Below are positions 6,178-11,439 of a stretch of DNA of 11,439 bases, in pieces. Within the stretch, counting starts at the first letter, position 1, and every line of letters starts with the position of its first letter. The DNA lies in the NCBI GenBank assembly GCA_905234205.1, contig CAJOGG010000132.1, forward strand, positions 1 through 11,439. The letters run 5' to 3'. This DNA is from an uncultured Synergistales bacterium. GTDB taxonomy: Bacteria > Synergistota > Synergistia > Synergistales > Aminobacteriaceae. Below the pieces are notes generated by a model. The model was not told the DNA's origin and made no database searches. It was given only the letters and a program-made list of their open reading frames with translations. A program made the position numbers and the translations under genes.

Positions 6178-6247
6178 ACAGCGGACGATTAAATCGACTG
6201 AATACTACAATCGCTATGACAAAGCTAATCACTGGGATAATGTTGCA

Positions 6248-7507
6248 GTGCTTGCTGGACGGCCTATGCAGTCGGCTGAGTTCAACGAGATTCAGAATAT
6301 CGCGGAGGGAAAAATTCAGGCTATAGGAAATGCTTTATACGAACAGGGTACGCTCATTCAGGGCTGCGGGATTTCTTGGAACTCCACAACAAAGACGGCG
6401 ACTCTTGAAGCCGGACAAATATTTCTTGACGGTCTCATTTACGATGTTGAAGCAAAGAGTTTAGCAATTAGCGACCCTGACAATATACAAATAGGCGTGT
6501 GGAAAATCGCAAGTATACTGACTGAATACAATGATAATTCACTAATTGACCCAGCAAAAGGTACTCCGCAGTACAAAATGCCTGGTGCTTATCGTGTTGT
6601 CGTGAAAACTCAATGGGGCACGAACACTGCCAAATTTGACAACGCAGAATTTCTCCCGATATACGCAATTAATGACGGCAAATATGTTGTGAGAGTCAAC
6701 TTAGCTTATCCCGCATATATGGACGTTATCGCACGTTATGACAGACACGCACACGGAAGCTATATTGTTGAAGGACTTGAAGCCACGGTTGTAAACTCGG
6801 TCAATGATATTCAGACTTTCAAAATCTCTGAGGGCCTGGCACATATTGACGGTTACGAGACTGAATTAATTCAAAAAACTTCATTGAGCATTCGCGCTAG
6901 ACCAGATTTAGCAGAGATTAAGGACGAACCTTATAGCTTTATACCTGACTCTTCGGGCAAGATGGAAATCTCCGTGGAGCATACACCACTTGAAATTGTC
7001 TCACGTGTCAGAGTCACAAAGGAACGCACAGTGAATTTAACTCACGGATCAGCAGGCTGTATTGACGTTTTGCCAAATGATTTAGTATTCCAGATTCTAG
7101 AAGTCAAGCAAGGTGCATTAATCTTTGTGCAGGATACCGATTTTACACTAAACAACGACGGGCTCGACTGGTCATTGTCTGGCGAAGAGCCCACAGCAGG
7201 CACAATCTATTCGGTAACATATTACTACCGCGCAAACGTTGACCCGGATTCTTACGACAAGGACTCCGTGACTGTCTCAGGTCTATTCGATAATTCGTTA
7301 GTCGAGGTTACTTATTCTTACAGAATGCCACGCAAAGATATTATCGTTATGTATCGAGAGAGCAAAGTTGATTATGTTCGTGGCGTTTCTGCGAGTGAAA
7401 ATCCCGTTGCACCTGATACACCTGAAAACGCTATAACCGTTGCTGAAGTTACGCAAACATGGAACGGCTTGCCAATAATTACATCAAGAGGGAGGCGGCT
7501 TGGATAA
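6248..7507 (+). CDS. DUF4815-like baseplate/fibre protein; true N-terminus lies upstream of this start and is out of frame with its ribosome site
   Basis: The 419-residue frame from a GTG at 6248 has no ribosome site. The same frame is open back to 6179 and encodes the convincing N-terminus QRTIKSTEYYNRYDKANHW then DNVAVLAGRPMQSAEFNEIQ, the YYNR(Y/F)D...AGRxxQSAEFNEIQ opening of the DUF4815 family of phage tail proteins. Later parts also fit: AGQIFLDGLIYDVE, IGVWKIASILTEYNDNSLID, DPAKGTPQYKMPGAYRVVV and RYDRHAHGSYIVEG, followed by a beta-rich C-terminal half ending near SRGRRLG. A TGA at 6176 closes the frame upstream and the only good Shine-Dalgarno/TTG start (6175) is one base out of register. 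Either a one-base lesion, an unusual start or a frameshift is involved. The stop overlaps the next start as TAATG. The role is probably to link fibres to the baseplate. Confidence 0.8.
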   Translation: MLAGRPMQSAEFNEIQNIAEGKIQAIGNALYEQGTLIQGCGISWNSTTKTATLEAGQIFLDGLIYDVEAKSLAISDPDNIQIGVWKIASILTEYNDNSLIDPAKGTPQYKMPGAYRVVVKTQWGTNTAKFDNAEFLPIYAINDGKYVVRVNLAYPAYMDVIARYDRHAHGSYIVEGLEATVVNSVNDIQTFKISEGLAHIDGYETELIQKTSLSIRARPDLAEIKDEPYSFIPDSSGKMEISVEHTPLEIVSRVRVTKERTVNLTHGSAGCIDVLPNDLVFQILEVKQGALIFVQDTDFTLNNDGLDWSLSGEEPTAGTIYSVTYYYRANVDPDSYDKDSVTVSGLFDNSLVEVTYSYRMPRKDIIVMYRESKVDYVRGVSASENPVAPDTPENAITVAEVTQTWNGLPIITSRGRRLG

Positions 7508-10386
7508 TGCTTTGGCACGATGACAAAACTATTAACAAAAATTGGCCACTGCCTAACAATGAAAACGATCTCTTCGATGACGTTGAACGCATTCGAAATT
7601 CTCTTAGTGCAATTGACGCAAATATAGCTGCGATTGAAGCCGAGGCTACGACAGTTGAGGATAAACAGGATTTTATTGAAGCAAGGCTTGACGTTATCGC
7701 GGGCAGTGCCACGGAAGATACGGAGATTCTTGACGCAAGAGTTGACGCAGAGAAAACCGTACACCCAAATTTAGGGCACAACATCAGGGACATTCACACG
7801 GCATTATTGAAAGCTGCTGATGACATTCGCGGAATCCTTGTACAGTTTGATGAACTGGCTGAAGCTAGAATCCAAGGCGATCTAAATTTCGTAGAAGCTC
7901 ATGAACGACGCAAGAAAGAATTAGCGCAAGAAGCAACCACACGAATACAGCAAGACGACGGCCTACAATCTCAATCAAACGAAAACGCACAAGCTAACCT
8001 GCAAAACGCTCTGACTATAAAGAAGCTGAATGACAATCGCAAGAGTGATTTAAGTTATGAGACTGGGCAGCGAACGCAACGTGATGAAATTCTGCAGGGC
8101 CAGGTTGATAAAAATTCGCAATCAGTGGTTCAAAATGCTCTCAATATTCATCAAGAAGCAGAGCAACGCCGTAAAGAGATTGAATTTGCCCATGAACGCA
8201 TCGATAATCTTGACGCTGAAAATGACGACCGAAGCACAGAGATTAGACGCTTGAACACAAAGCTAAATAAAGAGACAAGCCAGCGCGAACTTGAACATGC
8301 TAAATTAGATTCTGAACTCAATGCAGAAATCGAAGTCCGTACAAGGCAAGTCGAGACTCTTCACAATCTCAATGAACGCAGAAAAACTGACATACAGGAA
8401 GAGGCCGCGAAACGCACCAACGCTGATAAATTCATTCAAGAGCAAGTTGACACGGTAGCAGAATCCGAATTACAAAGTGCAGCTAATCTTGCTAATGAAT
8501 CCGAAAAACGCCGTGAACTCTTGTCAGAAAATAAATCATTACGTCAAGATTTAACCACAGAAGCTAACACACGAGCAATTGAAGACGCTAGGCTTGATAA
8601 CAGCATTCAGTCTGAGGCAAATATTCGCAGTAAGCAAGATGAACAACTTGACACTAAAATCACAACGGAGTCTGCTTCACGTGTAAGAGCTGATGAAAAT
8701 CTGCAAGCACAAATTCATGATGAAGCGCAGGAACGCCTAAACACTGCACAAGGACTTGCTAAACAAGCTAACGATAACGCGACTGCTAACCTACGGAATA
8801 CGCTCAAAATTCTTGACGTTGATACGAAACACAAAGAGCTTTTAGCACGTGAGGAAGCCGCGAGAGTATCAGAAGATAACGATTTACAGCGACAAGTTGA
8901 CACAAACGCCGAGGCTGGAATCCAGAATGCTATCAACATTTATCAGGAAGCCAAAGCGAGAAGAATTGCTGATGACAGATTAGGCGCTGAAATTGACGCT
9001 GAAATAATTAATCGACAACAGCATGACAATGAATTAGCACAGACTATTAATGCTGAAACTCAGACTCGCTCACAGCAAGATGAATTAATTAGGCAAGAAA
9101 TACACGCCGAAGCAGATTCGCGCATTGCAGAAGATAAGGCATTAAGAGCGGTTATTCGTGAAGTTGATAGCAAGCTGGAAGACGAGGCACGAGAAAGACT
9201 CAACGCAGACGCAGGACTTGCTAAACAAGCTGACGACAATGCGACCGCTAATTTACAGAACACGCTGAATATTATTGAAACAGATAAACGCATTCAGAGA
9301 GATTTACGCTATGAAACTGAACAACGAACACAGCGTGATGATATTCTGCAAAGTCAGGTTGACGAAAACTCTAGTGCGGAGATTCAAAACGCTCTAAATA
9401 TTAATCATGAAGCAGAACAACGCCGCGAACTTTCTAACAAACTTAATGAGGAAATATACACGCGCGTAAATCATGATGGAGAGTTGCAAATAGAAATTGA
9501 TGAAGAATCTTTCGTCCGTCACAAAGTAGATTGTGCTTTACAGGAGCAAATTACCGCTAACAACGCTGAAAGGATTGAAGGAGACCGGAGCTTACAAAGC
9601 CAAGTCGATAATACTTCGTCCGCAGCGTTGCAGAATGCTCTAACGATTCGTAATGAGATAGAACAACGCAGGCAACTCTTAGCGCGACTGATCGAGGAAA
9701 AGCAAGACCGTGAACACGCGATCCAAAACTTGCTTTATGAAATCGGCCAGCTCTATGAAATTCCCTTGCCGAGTCTCAACTCTGATTTAGCAACGTTACA
9801 GAATCAGGCTGACCACAACGCACAGGCTAATATCTCAAACGCTTTGAGTATTCAGGCAGAGTCAAATCGAAGGCGTGAGAATCTTTCACTGGTTCACGAA
9901 AAAATTCATGCAACTAACGAGGCAATTCAAGAAGAGTTTTCACAACTATATGCGCTTGGAGAAGCTCACCAGTCGCAGCTTGACGAGTTAGCTAACGCTG
10001 TAATGCAAAGCGTATTCAATCTACTTAATGAAGTTTCCAGACGCAAGAAAGCAATAAATCAGGAAGCAGCCGCAAGAAGCACTCAAGACGAAAGACTCGG
10101 TGCACAAATCGATTTAATTGCTGATGGCGTAATCCAGAATGCGTTCACGTTGAACAAATCTAACGAGAAACGCAGGTTTGAAGATTTACTAGAGCGTCAA
10201 TCTCGCCACACTGAAGACGGCGGGTTACAAGAACAAATTGATACTCTTTCTATGGCGCTTATGCAAAACTCAATTAATAATCACAACACACGCGCAAGAA
10301 TTAAGAAAATTGAAGAAGAAAATTCTACAACGCGTGCCACAAATACAGAATTTAGCGAAATGCTAGATGATGTCTATAACTCTTGA
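7507..10386 (+). CDS. Long coiled-coil, repeat-built tail fibre protein
   Basis: A 959-residue protein. I choose the ATG at 7507 because it forms TAATG with the preceding stop and has GGGAGG 11 bases upstream; an in-frame ATG 16 codons earlier (7459) lies deep inside the previous gene. The N-terminus starts MLWHDDKTINKNWPLPNN and contains a linker motif common in phage fibres, DTEILDARVDA (71-81) with NLGHNIRD. From about residue 110 to 935 it is almost wholly charged coiled coil made of about 13 copies of a ~41-residue motif: E-A-x2-R-x3-D-x2-L-Q-x-Q-V-D-x-N-A-x-A-x-L-Q-N-A-L-x-I, then E...RR, separated by 14-residue-type heptads with D-x2-L-x3-I and E-x3-R. It ends with ATNTEFSEMLDDVYNS, shared with the next gene. 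There is no signal peptide, membrane helix or receptor-binding globular tip. A trimeric fibre shaft is the best guess; the receptor-binding part may be another protein. Confidence 0.82.
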   Translation: MLWHDDKTINKNWPLPNNENDLFDDVERIRNSLSAIDANIAAIEAEATTVEDKQDFIEARLDVIAGSATEDTEILDARVDAEKTVHPNLGHNIRDIHTALLKAADDIRGILVQFDELAEARIQGDLNFVEAHERRKKELAQEATTRIQQDDGLQSQSNENAQANLQNALTIKKLNDNRKSDLSYETGQRTQRDEILQGQVDKNSQSVVQNALNIHQEAEQRRKEIEFAHERIDNLDAENDDRSTEIRRLNTKLNKETSQRELEHAKLDSELNAEIEVRTRQVETLHNLNERRKTDIQEEAAKRTNADKFIQEQVDTVAESELQSAANLANESEKRRELLSENKSLRQDLTTEANTRAIEDARLDNSIQSEANIRSKQDEQLDTKITTESASRVRADENLQAQIHDEAQERLNTAQGLAKQANDNATANLRNTLKILDVDTKHKELLAREEAARVSEDNDLQRQVDTNAEAGIQNAINIYQEAKARRIADDRLGAEIDAEIINRQQHDNELAQTINAETQTRSQQDELIRQEIHAEADSRIAEDKALRAVIREVDSKLEDEARERLNADAGLAKQADDNATANLQNTLNIIETDKRIQRDLRYETEQRTQRDDILQSQVDENSSAEIQNALNINHEAEQRRELSNKLNEEIYTRVNHDGELQIEIDEESFVRHKVDCALQEQITANNAERIEGDRSLQSQVDNTSSAALQNALTIRNEIEQRRQLLARLIEEKQDREHAIQNLLYEIGQLYEIPLPSLNSDLATLQNQADHNAQANISNALSIQAESNRRRENLSLVHEKIHATNEAIQEEFSQLYALGEAHQSQLDELANAVMQSVFNLLNEVSRRKKAINQEAAARSTQDERLGAQIDLIADGVIQNAFTLNKSNEKRRFEDLLERQSRHTEDGGLQEQIDTLSMALMQNSINNHNTRARIKKIEEENSTTRATNTEFSEMLDDVYNS
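7930..10314 (+). repeat. Diverged in-frame repeat array within the fibre gene
   Basis: Units with the consensus EAxxRxxxDxxLQxQVD start near 7930, 8059, 8401, 8722, 8851, 9184, 9313, 9562 and continue, more diverged, to about 10314; a partial unit precedes 7930. Three neighbouring pairs (7930/8059, 8722/8851, 9184/9313) are each exactly 129 bases (43 codons) apart, so the array grew partly by duplication of unit pairs. Copies at 8722 and 9184 share a 19-base identical run (8751-8769 and 9213-9231); copies at 8059 and 9313 are also close (QRTQRDEILQGQVD versus QRTQRDDILQSQVD). Confidence 0.8.
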
Positions 10387-10454
10387 TGTTAATACGGGGT
10401 GCGCAACCGTCATAACATAAATATCCTAATTTTCATTTTCATGGAGGTTTAACT

Positions 10455-10856
10455 ATGGCATATGATCTCACTGATCTTGTAACCGTAGAACAGGCAAAAC
10501 TTGCCGCGGAAAAATCAAAGCAGGACGTTCAGGCTCTTGCTACGAGAATCGATAACACTCTCACGAGTGTCTACAAAATCAAAGGTTCGTTAGCTTCATC
10601 GGCTCTCGTATCTAGTTTGCTTGTTGCTGCTAATGAGGGGAACGTCTACAACATAACAGACAGCTTCACGACCACAGCAGACTTTGTCGAAGGTGCCGGA
10701 AAAGTTCATACAGCTGGCTCCAACGTTGTTATCGTTAATGCCGGAACCGCTGAAACTCCTAGCTATAAATTTGATGTTCACACAGGCGATTTATCAGGTC
10801 TTCAGACGCTTGTTGCAAGCGCTACCAATGGAAACCTTGCGGGCCTTATCAACTGA
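10455..10856 (+). CDS. Short tail fibre protein, N-terminal part (frame broken)
   Basis: A 133-residue frame starting MAYDLTDLVTVEQAKLAAEK with GGAGG about 8 bases before the ATG. After a helical N-terminus it enters SVYKIKGSLASSALVSSLLV and NEGNVYNITDSF, a domain common near the ends of phage fibre proteins (the VYKYKGSV-type block), then KVHTAGSNVVIVNAG and DVHTGDLSGLQTLVASATNG. It stops at LAGLIN with TGA TAG. The expected continuation is in the +1 frame directly behind (DSGVAASDVVTKVTGG...), so the protein appears truncated by one base; the joined product would be about 186 residues. The opening MAYD and the leader sequence match the gene at 11071. It is probably a minor fibre or receptor-binding protein at the end of the longer fibre. 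Confidence 0.65.
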   Translation: MAYDLTDLVTVEQAKLAAEKSKQDVQALATRIDNTLTSVYKIKGSLASSALVSSLLVAANEGNVYNITDSFTTTADFVEGAGKVHTAGSNVVIVNAGTAETPSYKFDVHTGDLSGLQTLVASATNGNLAGLIN

Positions 10857-11016
10857 TAGCGGAGTCGCAGCGTCTGATGTTGTAACAAAAGTTACTGGTG
10901 GAACAGAGAACAATATCGTACTTCTTGACGCTAACGGCAAAATTAAAGACGGTGGAATAGCTGTAGCTAGTAACACTGAATTTAATGAAATGCTCGCTGA
11001 GGTTTACGGCGACTAA
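10855..11016 (+). pseudogene. Out-of-frame C-terminal part of the short fibre gene
   Basis: Reading from GAT at 10855 in the frame one base ahead of the preceding gene gives 53 residues: DSGVAASDVVTKVTGGTENN, IVLLDANGKIKDGGIAVASN and TEFNEMLAEVYGD. The last segment matches the C-terminus of the long fibre (TNTEFSEMLDDVYNS), showing that this segment is coding and belongs to the fibre gene. An open frame from an ATG at 10684 includes it, but the part from 10684 to 10854 reads as an out-of-frame shadow. Dropping the T at 10854, for example, fuses the two parts as LIN-DSG. Confidence 0.6.
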
Positions 11017-11025
11017 TTGATTTTT

Positions 11026-11046
11026 GGGCGAGAGTTATTCTCGCTC
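11026..11046 (+). terminator. Hairpin between the fibre cassettes, possible weak terminator
   Basis: GGGCGAGA (11026-11033) pairs with TCTCGCTC (11039-11046) with one G-T wobble around a GTTAT loop. It is followed by ATTATTCATC rather than a run of T, so strong termination is unlikely; it might mark the cassette border or attenuate transcription into the next fibre gene. Confidence 0.3.
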
Positions 11047-11070
11047 ATTATTCATCATGGAGGTGGCCTT

Positions 11071-11439
11071 GTGGCTTATGATAAAAACAGTCTCACCACC
11101 ATAGAGCAAATCAAAACGCTTTACGAACTTCTCACTCTCTCATTAGCGATTCTCAACACAAGAATTGACACTGATATAACAGCCGGAACTGAAGACTCAG
11201 AAGTCATTGATGCCAGGCTTGACGCTTGGAACACAGAGAACTCAAGTCTAGGCTCGAACATTCGCAGCGGGCAATCACGGTTGGCATTAGGGTTGAAGCT
11301 TTTGCAAGAGAGTCACCAAACACAGCTTGACGAGATTGCTGAAGCTCAAATTGATTTAGCAACAATCATTCCGCGTTTCATAACTAAACGTTCACAAGAA
11401 CTATCAACAGAGGAAGAATCCCGCGTTGTAGATGACAAC
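11071..11439 (+). CDS. Second long fibre protein, N-terminal part (runs off the window)
   Basis: A frame open from GTG at 11071 to the window end (123 codons), with GGAGGTGG about 7 bases upstream. It starts MAYDKNSLTTIEQIKTLYEL, the same MAYD opening and leader (CATGGAGGT) as the short fibre gene at 10455. Residues 40-61 (TEDSEVIDARLDA, then SLGSNIRS) and ~81-95 (HQTQLDEIAEAQIDL) match the N-terminal part of the 959-residue fibre (TEDTEILDARVDA; VQFDELAEARIQGDL) in the same order. So it is a paralogue of the long fibre joined to the opening of the short one. It ends SRVVDDN at the window edge; repeats and tip cannot be judged. Confidence 0.75.
   Translation, partial: MAYDKNSLTTIEQIKTLYELLTLSLAILNTRIDTDITAGTEDSEVIDARLDAWNTENSSLGSNIRSGQSRLALGLKLLQESHQTQLDEIAEAQIDLATIIPRFITKRSQELSTEEESRVVDDN

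Noticed and set aside
6175..6204. TTGACA at 6175 as a -35 box for the fibre genes
   Set aside because: The matching -10 place (~6198-6204, TGAATA) is poor; the bases are better explained as the TTG start behind the Shine-Dalgarno.
7459..7506. Start of the long fibre gene at the ATG at 7459
   Set aside because: It would overlap the DUF4815-like gene by 49 bases without a ribosome site, whereas the ATG at 7507 has TAATG coupling and GGGAGG upstream.
7930..10314. CRISPR-like or tandem non-coding repeat array
   Set aside because: Repeats are diverged, in frame and code for a regular coiled-coil protein motif; there are no uniform repeats with unique spacers.
10684..10854. Independent gene starting at ATG 10684
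   Set aside because: This part overlaps the conserved fibre domain in another frame and has no ribosome site; only the section after ~10855 is real coding sequence, as the displaced C-terminus of the short fibre.
10455..11439. Diversity-generating retroelement target in the fibre region
   Set aside because: No reverse transcriptase, no template/variable repeat pair and no lectin-type domain is visible in the window.

Overview
The window is part of the late tail/baseplate region of a P2-like contractile-tailed prophage (or a phage-tail-like bacteriocin; no capsid, packaging, lysis or integrase gene is visible, so these cannot be told apart). Almost everything is on the + strand with start/stop overlaps and GGAGG-type ribosome sites. 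The host is a bacterium with moderately low GC. The style (DUF4815-like baseplate protein, 'TEFxEML' fibre C-termini) reminds me of prophages of anaerobic gut bacteria such as Synergistota or Negativicutes, but this is a weak guess from memory and not shown by the sequence.

Layout: (1) 1-659: the end of the gpD-like tail hub gene, overlapping the gpV-like spike gene. (2) 660-1500: a HicA/HicB toxin-antitoxin pair on the opposite strand, with its own near-consensus promoter and a possible terminator, placed inside the tail operon. (3) 1519-4867: PAAR spike tip, gpU-like protein, gpW/gp25 wedge, gpJ and gpI. The genes from gpU to gpI overlap one another by a few bases. gpI carries a long tryptophan-rich C-terminal extension. 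(4) 4868-5356: a conserved-looking tail protein. (5) 5357-6146: a two-gene accessory cassette (a small soluble protein and a small two-helix membrane protein) with a possible promoter, a good intrinsic terminator and a 9-bp direct repeat at its edges; it looks like a phage moron. (6) 6161-11439: fibre region: a DUF4815-like protein, a 959-residue coiled-coil fibre built from about 13 copies of a ~41-residue motif, a short fibre protein broken by a one-base frame change, and the start of a second long fibre protein related to the first.

How the genes work together: gpD, gpV and PAAR form the central hub and membrane-piercing spike; gpW, gpJ and gpI form the baseplate wedges; the DUF4815-like protein and the fibre genes probably form the baseplate-attached fibres that decide host binding. 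The two accessory insertions have no evident structural role and probably act in the lysogen.

The points most worth a second look are two places where a single-base shift separates conserved protein segments (the start of the DUF4815-like gene and the short fibre gene), the cassette-like organisation of the fibre genes with shared leaders and shared C-terminal motifs, the moron-like cassette at 5357-6146, and the repeat-built fibre. I see no CRISPR array, tRNA, insertion sequence or diversity-generating retroelement. No gene-free stretch exceeds 300 bases.
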